This document shows positions 33,982-42,849 of a stretch of DNA of 64,000 nt, one piece after another. The notes below the pieces were generated by a model that was given only the letters and a program-made list of their open reading frames with translations, made no database searches and had not been told where the DNA came from. Origin of the DNA: JBDIAG01 sp963835085 (lineage in GTDB: Bacteria; Actinomycetota; Actinomycetes; Actinomycetales; CAWJMD01); the NCBI GenBank assembly GCA_963835085.1, contig CAWIED010000001.1, forward strand, positions 3,534,001 to 3,598,000, in the 5' to 3' direction. Positions within the stretch are counted from its first letter, which is position 1; each line of letters begins with the position of its first letter. The translations under genes and the position numbers were made by a program.

Positions 33982-35175
33982 GTGCCCCGCTCAAGCGCCT
34001 CGTCCCTGTCGCTGTTGGTCTCGGCGGCGGGCTGGACCTATCTCGTGACGTCGTTCGTCGCACGCTTGCCCGCCGCGATGCTGCCGCTGGGACTGTTGCT
34101 CTTCGAGCAGCGGCTGACGGGCTCCTTCGCTGTCGGCAGCCTCGTGCTGGCCGGCCTGAGCGTGGGTGGGGCCTGCGGCGGCCCAGCGGTGGGCGCCCTG
34201 GCAGATCGCTGGGGGCCTCGCCGGACTCTCTTCTGCCTGACTCTCCTCTCGGCAGCGCTCCTGTCGTTGCTGCTGTGGTCGTCAGGGGTGGCCGCTGCCA
34301 GGTCGCACGCTGTCACGATGGTCGCGTTGGCCGCCCTGCTCGGCGCGTCGAACGGCCAGGTGGGAGCCCTGTCCCGTGCCCGCTGGTCGGCGCGGTTCGC
34401 CGGTAGCCGTGACCGGCACTGGCAGGTCTCGACCGCCATGGCCTACGAGGGTGCGATGGACGAAGTGTCGTTCGTGGTGGGACCTGCGGTCGTGGCCAGC
34501 CTCGTCGGCTGGATGGCGCCGGTGCGCGCCCTGGGTCTGGTGCTTGCTCTGCTCGTCGTCGGCCAGCTGGTGTTCTCGCGGTTTCTGTCGCGGACACCGC
34601 AGGCCCATCGCTCGGCGGGGCGCTTTGAGACCTCCTTGCCGGTGCTGATGGTCTGGCTGGCGGTGGGAGTCTGCGTCGGGGCGGTGTTCGGCTCGGTGCA
34701 GACCGGTGTGGCTGGACGGCTCACCGCTTCCGGTCAGGCCGGTTTGATCGGCTTCGTGTATGCCGGAGTGGGATTGGGCAGCGCGGTCTCGGGCATCGTC
34801 GTCGCGCATCTGGCATTGGGGTCCTTGGTGCAGCGGGCGGCGATCGGGGGTCTGGGCGTGGCGTTGAGCGCGGCACTGTTCGCCTTCTGGTCGGGCGCAG
34901 CGAGCAACACCGGGATCTGCCTGCTCGTGGGGGTGTTCGTGGCACCCATGCTGGTCACCAGCTATACGGCCGTGGAGAGACTGGGCTCAGCAGGTTCCAC
35001 GTGGAACCTCACACTGCTGGCAACCGCGACCGTTGTGGGCGTTGCCGTTGGCGCCATGGGGGCGGGTTTTGCGGTCGATCTGACGTCTCCCACCGTTGCA
35101 CTGCTCATTCCGTGCGGGGCCGGTGTCCTCGCGGCAGGGGCGGTCGCCACGTTGGGTTGGCGGCGAGGTCTCTAG
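33982..35175 (+). CDS. MFS-family transporter
   Basis: A 397-residue membrane protein with about twelve hydrophobic segments. The loop 2-3 motif of the family, ALADRWGPRRTL, is near residue 75. GTG at 33982 is chosen because the first membrane helix begins soon after; the longer upstream frame includes the tandem repeat. The closest resemblance is to actinobacterial predicted arabinose-efflux-type (YfcJ-like) permeases, but the substrate cannot be assigned. It is followed by a diacylglycerol kinase gene after ~95 bases. Confidence 0.85.
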   Translation: MPRSSASSLSLLVSAAGWTYLVTSFVARLPAAMLPLGLLLFEQRLTGSFAVGSLVLAGLSVGGACGGPAVGALADRWGPRRTLFCLTLLSAALLSLLLWSSGVAAARSHAVTMVALAALLGASNGQVGALSRARWSARFAGSRDRHWQVSTAMAYEGAMDEVSFVVGPAVVASLVGWMAPVRALGLVLALLVVGQLVFSRFLSRTPQAHRSAGRFETSLPVLMVWLAVGVCVGAVFGSVQTGVAGRLTASGQAGLIGFVYAGVGLGSAVSGIVVAHLALGSLVQRAAIGGLGVALSAALFAFWSGAASNTGICLLVGVFVAPMLVTSYTAVERLGSAGSTWNLTLLATATVVGVAVGAMGAGFAVDLTSPTVALLIPCGAGVLAAGAVATLGWRRGL

Positions 35176-35271
35176 CAGGCTCGCCGCCCAGTGGCATTTC
35201 TGGGCCGAAATATGCTCAACCGGCGTGCACGGGCATCCGCGTGAGCAGGCAGGCACGACTACGGTTCGTGC

Positions 35272-36327
35272 ATGGACAACCCGGCCCTCTATGTGGTGCC
35301 CCTCGCCGCAGCGGTTCTGCTCGTCTTCACCCTCGTCCGCAGCCCGGGGGCTGTCTCGTTCGGCCGAGGGCCGTCGGGGGCTCCCGAGCCGATCACCACC
35401 GATCCCTCGCAGCGTCCACGGGCGGCGGTCGTATTCAACCCGAGCAAGTTCGTTGACGCTGAAGAGGCCAAAGCGATCATTGCGCGTGAATGCCAAGCAC
35501 ACGGCTGGAACGACCCTCTAATCCTCGAGACCACACCCGACGACACAGGCATCTCCCAGACGTTGCAGGCGCTGGAGGCCGACGTCGACCTCGTCATCGC
35601 CTGTGGCGGCGACGGCACCGTTCGGGCAGTCGCGCAGGAGTTGTCCCGCACGGACATGACTATGGGCTTGTTGCCGGTGGGCACCGGAAATCTGCTCGCA
35701 CTCAATCTCGATCTGCCCAACACAGACCTGGCGGGAGCGATCGCTGTCGCCCTGACAGGTGATGACCGGACGATCGATGTGGGCTGGATCCAACTCGACC
35801 ACGGCGACGAGCAGGCCTTCGTCGTGATGGCGGGAGTCGGCTTCGATGCCGAGCTCATGGCTATTGCCAAGCCCCGGCTGAAGTCCCGGATGGGGCCGGT
35901 CGCCTACGTGCTAGCGGGCTTGCGGCGTCTCATCGGACCCCGACAGCGGGTGCGGATGCAGATCGACGACCTTCCCACCGTCAACCAGATGGTGCGCTCG
36001 GTGATCATCGGCAACTGTGGGCGACTGCATGCCGGCATCGCGTTGATGCCCGGGGCGAAGATCGACGACGGTCGTCTCGATGCTCTGCTGCTCTCGCCCA
36101 AGGGCATCATGGGTTGGGCCAGCGTGGTGGTGGCGATCGTGACGCGCAGGAACCGAGACCACCGACTTGTCGAACACGTTCAAGGCGAACAGGTGTCGTT
36201 GCTGGCATCAGGACCACTGACGGCGCAGCTCGACGGAGACCCCGTGGGCAAGGTTCGGCGGGCCCAGGTCCGGGTCGCACCCAAGGCGCTGACCGTCCGG
36301 GTGCCCCCTGCGCCTGCGACCTCCTAA
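35272..36327 (+). CDS. Diacylglycerol/lipid kinase family protein
   Basis: A 351-residue protein of the DgkB/YegS-like lipid kinase family. The nucleotide-binding motif is IACGGDGTVRAVAQEL, and the PVGTGNLLALNLDLP motif follows. The first ~30 residues are hydrophobic and may anchor the protein at the membrane. The C-terminal half carries the substrate lobe. Likely phosphorylates diacylglycerol or a related lipid. Convergent with the HNH gene, with only seven bases between stops. Confidence 0.9.
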   Translation: MDNPALYVVPLAAAVLLVFTLVRSPGAVSFGRGPSGAPEPITTDPSQRPRAAVVFNPSKFVDAEEAKAIIARECQAHGWNDPLILETTPDDTGISQTLQALEADVDLVIACGGDGTVRAVAQELSRTDMTMGLLPVGTGNLLALNLDLPNTDLAGAIAVALTGDDRTIDVGWIQLDHGDEQAFVVMAGVGFDAELMAIAKPRLKSRMGPVAYVLAGLRRLIGPRQRVRMQIDDLPTVNQMVRSVIIGNCGRLHAGIALMPGAKIDDGRLDALLLSPKGIMGWASVVVAIVTRRNRDHRLVEHVQGEQVSLLASGPLTAQLDGDPVGKVRRAQVRVAPKALTVRVPPAPATS

Positions 36328-36334
36328 CCCGCTC

Positions 36335-37897
36335 CTAACCCCGCTCCGAAGCAACTGGGTCGGTCTCGGGAAGCAGGAGTCGAGGCGTACGGGAACGATA
36401 GACGTGCCCTGTGGGGGTGATGAGCTGGACCTCGGAGGGTGCTCCGGGCGGGTCGGCAGGATTGCGGTGGAGTCGGGCCCTGAAGCCCGGTGCCTCTTTG
36501 GTGTAGTTGCAGTATTCGCACCTGCCACGCCCTTCGTCGTAGCTGGTGTAGGCACCGTTCGCGTGACCGGTGGTGTGATCGACGTGCCGGATCGGCGCTC
36601 CGCAGCCAGGAGTGGTGCACCGTTGGTCGCGGGCGATGATGAGGTCGCGCAGACCATTGGTGAACGCACGCGAGCGTTGCTCGCGGCCGACAAGTTGCCC
36701 ATTGGGGTTGGTGTAGAGCCGACGTAGCCGGATCTTGGTGTCTGGGTCGGCGACGAGGTCACGGGCCAGCCAGGCGGGCAGCGGCTCGCCGTTCAGCAGC
36801 GCTGGAGTGGTTCCACCGCTGAACAAAGCGATATCGGACATCACCAGCTGCAGTTCGATGGGTGGGCGGTCCTTGGGTCCGGTGTCGGGCCGGGGAAGAT
36901 CTGCCTCGGGCGGATGGGCGGTGCCGTAGCCCGGCAGTACGTCGCCGGGGCGATGCGCCCGCGGTCGAGGTGGCGGGCGGTCGCCGCGGGGGTCGAGATC
37001 GCCTTCGTGGCTCGCGGGTTGCTCGGCATCGCGGGTACGGCGATCGTCTGTGTCATATCTGGGATCGAGATCGACATCTGGATCGGGATCGGGAGCCACA
37101 CGTGCTGCGACGTGCTGGCTGGCGCGGTGGCCGGTGAGGTGTTCTACGAGCGAGTCGGCCATGATCTGCCCGCGGCTGCGGGCATCGCCTGCGGCCCGGG
37201 CGGCAGCGGCCGTTTTGGTGAGGACGGCCATGACGGCGGCGACGTCTTCGACCGGCAAGAGAGCGGTGAGGTAGCCCATGGTGTCGGGGGCGGGCCGGGC
37301 GGTGACGCACCGGTCGGCGCGAGCCTTGCGGATGCGACGTACATGGTTGGCCGGATCGATCTGGTAGCCGAGCGCGCGGGCATAGGCGAGAAGTGCTCTG
37401 TCAGAGAGCTCGCCGAACCGGTCTGCGAGGGCGGCGTCGACGTGGGCGCGATCGCTCGCCGCCAGGGTTGCCGTCTCTTGGACCAGGAGGATGGCGAGGC
37501 GTTCGTTGATCTTGCCTGTCTCCAAAGCGTTGAGAGTGCAGGGCATTTCGCGGCACAACGCCAGGGCCGTCCCGTGCAGGGCAGTGCCCCAAGAGGGTGG
37601 CACACGACGGGCCAGGGCGATCTGGGTAGCGATGCCGACGCCGAGCTGTTCGCGGGGAACACCGGCCGCGACCTGGTGGGCGCGATGAGAGTCGTGAAAG
37701 GCCGTGGTGAGACGGGCCAGCGCGGCGCTGGTAGCCCGCAGGAGGGTCTCGAGCTCAGTGATCTGGTCGATGCGTTCAGCGTCCCCGTCCGGCGCCCCGG
37801 CGGCATCAATTGCCAGCGCGGTGAGGACGTGGCGTAGATCCCGCACCTGCACTGAACGCGCCGGAGGGAATCCACAGGAGGAGACGGCATCGGTCAT
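36335..37897 (-). CDS. DUF222/13E12-family HNH endonuclease-like protein
   Basis: A 520-residue protein of the actinobacterial 13E12 repeat family. The N-terminal half is the helical DUF222 domain. Residues ~260-340 are Asp/Arg/Pro-rich and variable. The C-terminal HNH domain reads ARDQRCTTPGCG, then HVDHTTG and CEYCNY, with the zinc-binding cysteines and catalytic His. Members are found in many copies in actinobacterial genomes; their role is unproven, with links to mobile DNA. An AT-rich region is upstream of the start, then the IS element. Confidence 0.88.
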   Translation of the reverse strand: MTDAVSSCGFPPARSVQVRDLRHVLTALAIDAAGAPDGDAERIDQITELETLLRATSAALARLTTAFHDSHRAHQVAAGVPREQLGVGIATQIALARRVPPSWGTALHGTALALCREMPCTLNALETGKINERLAILLVQETATLAASDRAHVDAALADRFGELSDRALLAYARALGYQIDPANHVRRIRKARADRCVTARPAPDTMGYLTALLPVEDVAAVMAVLTKTAAAARAAGDARSRGQIMADSLVEHLTGHRASQHVAARVAPDPDPDVDLDPRYDTDDRRTRDAEQPASHEGDLDPRGDRPPPRPRAHRPGDVLPGYGTAHPPEADLPRPDTGPKDRPPIELQLVMSDIALFSGGTTPALLNGEPLPAWLARDLVADPDTKIRLRRLYTNPNGQLVGREQRSRAFTNGLRDLIIARDQRCTTPGCGAPIRHVDHTTGHANGAYTSYDEGRGRCEYCNYTKEAPGFRARLHRNPADPPGAPSEVQLITPTGHVYRSRTPRLLLPETDPVASERG

Positions 37898-38019
37898 GAG
37901 CCAACACTACTCGATATACGTACACCTGTCTAGAACAAAATTACTATCAGCTCCAACGCGAGGCTCCGATCTTGAGGCTCCAGCCGGCAAGTCCTCGGCG
38001 GCCTAGCCCTGACAAACCC

Positions 38020-38029
38020 AGGGCCTGTC
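38020..38029 (+). repeat. IS-end-like 10-base match next to the IS
   Basis: AGGGCCTGTC equals the outer 10 bases of the IS terminal repeat and lies 60 bases outside its left end. It is preceded by a small hairpin, GCCCTG-N7-CAGGGC. It may be a decayed older end or an alternative target. Confidence 0.3.
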
Positions 38030-38159
38030 GCGCGGCCCCGACGCTAGCGACAAGGTCTGACATCGGCTCTCACGTCGACGAACCAGCTAGGGCCTGTCCT
38101 GTAAGTGGTTTTCGGCGTGGTCGCTTTCACCCCTGGTCGGGTTGTGTTAATCCGGTCGG

Positions 38160-39034
38160 GTGGCTGGTGTGGGTCGTGGTGAGCTGACGGACAAGGCGTG
38201 GGCGGTGATCGAGCCGTTGCTGCCCGCAAACGGTGGGTGCCGGCGGTGGCGGGAGCACCGGCAGGTGATCAACGGCATCTTGTGGAAGCTGCGCACCGGC
38301 GCCCCGTGGCGGGACCTGCCGGAGCGGTACGGGCCGTGGAAGACCGCGCACGAGCGACTGCGGAAGTGGACGATCGACGGGACCTGGGACAAGATCCTGC
38401 AGGCTGCGATCGTCAAAGACGACGCCGTCGGGGACGTGGAGTGGATCATCTCGATCGACTCGAGCGTCGTCCGGGCCCACCAGCACGCTGCCGGGGCCCG
38501 GAAAAAGGGGGATCCTCACGAGGTGAGATCGAGGCCCTCCAGGTGGACGGAGAGTGCATCGGCAGATCCCGAGGAGGACTGAGCACCAAGCTGCATCTCG
38601 CCGTCGACGGGCGCGGCCTGCCGGTCAGCATGATCCTCACCCCGGGCCAGGACGGTGACAATCCGCAACTGCTGCCCCTGCTCGACCAGATCCGCGTCCC
38701 GAGGGTTGGCCCCGGCAGGCCCCGGTCGAAGCCGGAGGCAGTGCTGGCCGACAAGGCCTATTCCCACCCCTCGACAAGAGCCGCGTTGCGACAGCGGCGC
38801 ATCCGATTCACCAGCCCCGAGCGGACCGACCAGATCTACCGGCGGAAGGCCAAGGGCGCACACGGCGGCAGGCCTCCCATGGTGGACCTGACCGAGTACA
38901 AGAGACGCAACGTCGTGGAGAGGTGCTTCAACAAGCTCAAACAGTTCCGCGACTTCGCCACCCGCTACGCCAAACGCGCCGCCTACTTCAAAGCTGAGAT
39001 CACCCTCGCCGCCACCATCCTCTGGCTCCGATAA
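38160..39034 (+). CDS. IS5-family transposase, two phases joined by -1 frameshift
   Basis: The first phase (38160 to 38582) holds the DUF4096-type N-terminal domain (TDKAWAVIEPLLP, APWRDLPERYGPW) and the first catalytic Asp in IISIDSSVVRAHQ. The second phase continues from about 38510 to 39034 with SRGGLSTKLH, the second Asp in VLADKAYS and the Glu in RRNVVERCFNKLK. The A5G5 run at 38502-38511 is the likely slippery site; moving back one base joins the frames. This is standard for this family, so the enzyme is probably active rather than broken. Confidence 0.9.
38502..38511 (+). other. Likely -1 ribosomal frameshift site of the IS transposase
   Basis: AAAAAGGGGG lies inside the overlap of the two transposase phases. 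The zero-frame codons are AAA AAG GGG; a one-base backward slip gives the phase that contains the rest of the DDE domain. Confidence 0.7.
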
Positions 39035-39095
39035 CTTACAGGACAGGCCCTAGCCGCACCCTGCACCCAACCAGGGATGGCTACCCTGGCACCTC

Positions 39096-39869
39096 GTGAG
39101 CGAAGAACGCTGGGACGACGCCGAGCTGGCCACCGCACTGGTCACCCAGGCCACCGCCATGGCGGCCACGATGCGCGAGGCAGGCCTGGTGGGCGAGGAG
39201 AAGACCTCGGTCTCCGACATCGTCACCGCCGCAGATCGGGCGGCAGAAAAACACGTCGTCGAGACGCTCGCGCGGCTCCGTCCCGACGACGGGGTCCTGG
39301 GTGAGGAGGGCACCTCGAAAGCCGGCACCTCAGGACGCAGCTGGGTCATCGATCCCGTCGACGGCACCTTCAACTTCTTCGCCGGCTCCGCCTACTGGTG
39401 CAGTGCGTTGGCCCTTCGCGACGAGACGGGCACGATCCTCGGCGCTGTGAATCACCTGGCCGGCGCAGACACCTGGGTCGGCGGCCCCGGCCTGCCCACC
39501 ACCCGCAACGGCAACCCCGTCGCGCCCGTGGCCGACCTGCCGTTGGAGCGCTGCAGCCTGGGCACCTACGTGCATCCGCCCACCTTGGACAACCCCGCCG
39601 CCCTGGATGCCTTTCTCGCCATCACCAGGCCGGTCGCCACGCTGCGGATGCTGGGCTCCGGCTCGGTCGACCTCGCCTCCGTGGCCACCGGGCGACTCGG
39701 CTGCTGGGCGCAACACTCCTGTCCGGAGTGGGACTGGCTGCCCGGCGCCGCCCTCGTGGAGGGCGCAGGGGGTTCCACCGACGTAGTGGAGCATCGGGGA
39801 TTGCGCTGGTGCCTCGCCGGCGGCCCCACCGCGGTCGGACAACTGCGCGAACTGCTCCTGGCGAGCTGA
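39096..39869 (+). CDS. Inositol monophosphatase-family protein
   Basis: A 257-residue magnesium-dependent phosphatase of the IMPase/FBPase superfamily. Metal-site motifs are GEEGTS, DPVDGTFNFFAG and the later CPEWDWLPGAAL, which corresponds to the conserved W-D-x-A-A/G segment. Substrates of relatives are inositol phosphate, histidinol phosphate or fructose 1,6-bisphosphate; the sequence does not decide among them. GTG start at 39096, just 43 bases beyond the IS right end, so the IS may have displaced its promoter. Confidence 0.88.
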   Translation: MSEERWDDAELATALVTQATAMAATMREAGLVGEEKTSVSDIVTAADRAAEKHVVETLARLRPDDGVLGEEGTSKAGTSGRSWVIDPVDGTFNFFAGSAYWCSALALRDETGTILGAVNHLAGADTWVGGPGLPTTRNGNPVAPVADLPLERCSLGTYVHPPTLDNPAALDAFLAITRPVATLRMLGSGSVDLASVATGRLGCWAQHSCPEWDWLPGAALVEGAGGSTDVVEHRGLRWCLAGGPTAVGQLRELLLAS

Positions 39870-39936
39870 CCCGGACGCCGAGCCCAGGACAGCGCCCACC
39901 AGCAGGAATGTCGGTACCTCTCGTTAGCCTGCAGAC

Positions 39937-40764
39937 ATGAGCGAACCGACCATCCCCACCGTCCCCATCGCGGGCGGCGTCGACCTTCCGCTGCTCGGCC
40001 TCGGCACCTTCCCCATGCAGGGCACGCAATGCGCTGACGCGGTCGTCTCCGCACTCGAGGTGGGCTATCGCCTGATCGACACCGCCGCGCAATACGGCAA
40101 CGAAGACGGCGTGGGCCAAGGCCTGGCCCGCACCAGTGTGCCCCGCGAGGAGTACGTCGTCACCACCAAGCTCGCCGGCCGCGACCACGGCAACGTGCGC
40201 CCGGCGCTGGAGGCGAGCCTGACCAAGCTGGGCCTCGACTACGTCGACGTCTATCTGATCCACTGGCCCAACCCTCTCGACGACAAATACGTGGCCAGCT
40301 TCGAGCAGATGCTTCAGGCGCAGTCAGACGGGCTGATCAAGGCGGTGGGCGTCTCCAATTTCCTGATCGAGCACCTCAACCGGTTGCACGAGGCCACGGG
40401 TGTCTTCCCGGCCGTCAACCAGATCCAGTTCTGCCCCCAGGTAACCCGCGACGACCTGCGGGCGTTCCACGCCGAACACGCAATCCACACCGAGGGCTGG
40501 CGCCCGTTCGGGCGGGGTCTGCTCGACGACGCCACCGTCGCCGCGGTGGCCGAAGAGGCGGACCACGACGCCAGTCAGGTGCTGCTGCGTTGGCAGACCC
40601 AGCAAGGCGTCACCACGATTCCCAAGTCGAGCAGCGCTACCCGTCAGCGACACAACGCCGAGAGCTTCGACTTCGACCTCACCGACGAGCAGCTCGCCAG
40701 GCTGGCAAGCCTCGACCAGGGCGTGCCCGACGATTACGACCCGCGCACGCACCAGGAGTACTGA
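39937..40764 (+). CDS. Aldo/keto reductase (2,5-diketo-D-gluconate reductase type)
   Basis: A 275-residue NADPH-dependent reductase. Signature blocks are GYRLIDTAAQYGNEDGVG (catalytic Asp and Tyr), VVTTKLAG (Lys) and VYLIHWPNP (His), in the normal order. The C-terminal IPKSSSATRQRHNAESF is the NADPH-binding signature. It belongs to the AKR5-like group reducing diverse aldehydes and ketones. It lies 67 bases after the phosphatase gene and may share its transcript. Confidence 0.92.
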   Translation: MSEPTIPTVPIAGGVDLPLLGLGTFPMQGTQCADAVVSALEVGYRLIDTAAQYGNEDGVGQGLARTSVPREEYVVTTKLAGRDHGNVRPALEASLTKLGLDYVDVYLIHWPNPLDDKYVASFEQMLQAQSDGLIKAVGVSNFLIEHLNRLHEATGVFPAVNQIQFCPQVTRDDLRAFHAEHAIHTEGWRPFGRGLLDDATVAAVAEEADHDASQVLLRWQTQQGVTTIPKSSSATRQRHNAESFDFDLTDEQLARLASLDQGVPDDYDPRTHQEY

Positions 40765-40775
40765 CCCCCAAGCGG

Positions 40776-42053
40776 CTATGACGAATGCAGGTTGGCCAGA
40801 TGCTGCTCGGCGTGCCGATGCCCCACCGACTCGAAGCCGACGATGGTAACCACGGGCGCGAGCATGATGACGATGAGGCACCACCCCATCGACACGCCGA
40901 GCAACGCCAGCACGGCACTGACGACCAACACGCCTGCCGTCAGCACAAGCAACACCACGTGCAACCTGTCGAACGCGCGCAAGAGTCGGCCATAGAGCAG
41001 AAACAGGAGAACGACGAACACAGCCACCGGCACCACCACCGTGGCCACGGCCGCAGCAGGCGAGATGTGCTCGGTCTGGCCCTCGATGACATACCCGGCC
41101 ACATGCAGACCTGCACCGGTACCGGCAATGCCCATGAAAAGCAGGATGTGTCCGTAGCCCCAGCCGAAGCCACGTTCGGGGTGGGCGTGCAACGCCTGCG
41201 CCCAGTCGACGCTGAAGTACACCCACCACAAACCGAACGTGAGGCCGATGCCGGCCACCACCACGAGCACCGCCTGCAGGGTCCAGCCGCCGGCGGCCTC
41301 CACCGCTCCCGACAAGGCAGCCACCGTGCCCACCACGCCTTCGCCGAGCGTGATGATCACCAGCAGCCCGTAGCGTTCGGCGATGTGGTGCGGGTGCCAC
41401 GGGGTCGTCATCGCCTGGCCATCGGGTCGTTCGGTGTTCTGCCGCTCAGCCAGCATGGGGCCGGCCAGCTCCACGAGCACCAGCACGACGCCGACCTCCA
41501 GGAACACCGCCAACGACGTATGCAGAACGGCTAGCACGACCCACGAAGCCTGGGTGACGACGAGGGTGATGATGTACCGCAAGGCCCCGGGCCGGCAGAC
41601 CGGCGCCTGGACGTAAGCCCGGCTCCATTGAATGAGCATCGCCACCCGCATCACCACGTAGCCCGACACCATCGTCGTGTTGTCGACGTGACCGTGATGC
41701 AACGAACCGAAGAACGTAGGCAGGCCCAGGGCGAGAACGACGACCCCCACCATCTGCACCATGGTGACCACTCGGTAGAACCAGTCGTCGGTGTCGAACG
41801 CGGAGGCGAACCAGGCGAAGTTGATCCAGGCCCAGACGATGGCGAAGGTCGCGAACACGAAGCCGAGCACTGCCAGGCCCGCCTGGCCTTCCACCATAAG
41901 GTGCGCGAACTGCTCGCCCGCGATCCCGAAGGCCACCACGAACGTGAGGTCGAGCAACAGCTCCAGGGTGGTGGCGACGCGTCCCGGCTCGTTCGGGTCG
42001 CGGCCGGTCATCCGCACGAGTCGGTGCGAGAGATCCACCGGGGTATGGGGCAT
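40776..42053 (-). CDS. Low-temperature-requirement A (LtrA) family membrane protein
   Basis: A 425-residue protein with about ten to twelve hydrophobic segments. The N-terminal block (NEPGRVATTLELLLDLTFVVAF) and the ERYGLLVIITLGEGVVGT block are typical of the LtrA family, named from Listeria mutants that fail to grow in the cold. The molecular activity is not known. It is convergent with the aldo/keto reductase gene, only 11 bases from its stop, and divergent from larB. Confidence 0.88.
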   Translation of the reverse strand: MPHTPVDLSHRLVRMTGRDPNEPGRVATTLELLLDLTFVVAFGIAGEQFAHLMVEGQAGLAVLGFVFATFAIVWAWINFAWFASAFDTDDWFYRVVTMVQMVGVVVLALGLPTFFGSLHHGHVDNTTMVSGYVVMRVAMLIQWSRAYVQAPVCRPGALRYIITLVVTQASWVVLAVLHTSLAVFLEVGVVLVLVELAGPMLAERQNTERPDGQAMTTPWHPHHIAERYGLLVIITLGEGVVGTVAALSGAVEAAGGWTLQAVLVVVAGIGLTFGLWWVYFSVDWAQALHAHPERGFGWGYGHILLFMGIAGTGAGLHVAGYVIEGQTEHISPAAAVATVVVPVAVFVVLLFLLYGRLLRAFDRLHVVLLVLTAGVLVVSAVLALLGVSMGWCLIVIMLAPVVTIVGFESVGHRHAEQHLANLHSS

Positions 42054-42141
42054 CGACCCTTCCTTCGATCGGGACCTTCGAGGCGACCAACCCTAGGCCG
42101 CGCGTTCAGAGGCGGCACCCGTCGGTCGTAGCCTGCTGCTC

Positions 42142-42849
42142 GTGACCCTTCGCCGGCAAGCCGTGGCCCAGCCACCGATCACCCTCGATCTGCAACGGGC
42201 CGAACGCACCGGCGACCCGGAGGTCGTCTACGGCCAGGGCAAGACCCCAGAACAGGTGGTCGAGTGCCTTCGCGGCCTGCACGAGGCGCACCCCGACCGG
42301 GCGATTCTGGCCACCCGGCTGCATGAAAGCGCCAGCCGAATGGTCGCCCGGGAGCTGCCGGCCGCCGACCTCGATGCCCTCTCCGGAACTGCGCTGCTCG
42401 GTCCGCTGCCGGCGCCGTTGGGAGTGGTGGGCGTCGTGAGCGCAGGAACGGCCGACGCCGCAGTGGCCGTCGAGGCGCAGCGCACGTTGGCCGCCCATGG
42501 CGCCGGCACCCGGATGTTCTCCGACGTCGGGGTGGCCGGCCTGCACCGGGTGCTGGCCGTGGCCGCCGACCTCGCACGCTGCGACGTGCTGATCGTCGTG
42601 GCCGGCATGGAGGGCGCGTTGCCCAGCGTGGTGGGTGGTCTGACCGGAGTGCCGCTGGTGGCGGTCCCCACCTCGACCGGGTATGGCACCGGAGCCGACG
42701 GCCTGGCCGCCGTGCTGTCCATGCTCAACTCCTGCGCTCCCGGTGTCGTCGTGGTGAATATCGACAACGGCTATGGCGCCGGCGTGCATGCCGCCCGGAT
42801 CGCCCGCACGCTCGGCCGGCTGCGCAGCCAAGCGGCGACTCCCGCATGA
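42142..42849 (+). CDS. larB: Nickel-pincer cofactor synthesis protein LarB
   Basis: LarB carboxylates and hydrolyses nicotinic acid adenine dinucleotide, the first step to the nickel-pincer nucleotide of lactate racemase-type enzymes. The 235-residue protein has the N-terminal RAERTGDPEVVYGQGKT motif and the PurE-like C-terminal fold with VSAGTADAAVA, VVAGMEGALPSVVGGL and STGYG. GTG start. Its stop overlaps larC by four bases. larE and a LarA-type racemase are not within the window. Confidence 0.92.
   Translation: MTLRRQAVAQPPITLDLQRAERTGDPEVVYGQGKTPEQVVECLRGLHEAHPDRAILATRLHESASRMVARELPAADLDALSGTALLGPLPAPLGVVGVVSAGTADAAVAVEAQRTLAAHGAGTRMFSDVGVAGLHRVLAVAADLARCDVLIVVAGMEGALPSVVGGLTGVPLVAVPTSTGYGTGADGLAAVLSMLNSCAPGVVVVNIDNGYGAGVHAARIARTLGRLRSQAATPA

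Larger units (their letters stand above)
38087..39053 (+). mobile_element. IS5-family insertion sequence (IS427-like)
   Basis: A compact element of about 965 bases. Its ends, CTAGGGCCTGTCCTGTAAGT at 38087-38106 and the exact reverse complement at 39034-39053, are perfect 20-base inverted repeats including CTAG on both sides. CTAG may be the duplicated target rather than part of the repeat, as reported for IS427-type elements. One transposase is encoded in two overlapping phases. The perfect ends suggest a recent insertion, between the HNH gene and the inositol phosphatase-like gene. Confidence 0.92.

Noticed and set aside
38160..39034. The IS transposase as a frameshifted pseudogene
   Set aside because: The A5G5 overlap and identical ends fit programmed -1 frameshifting of this IS group.
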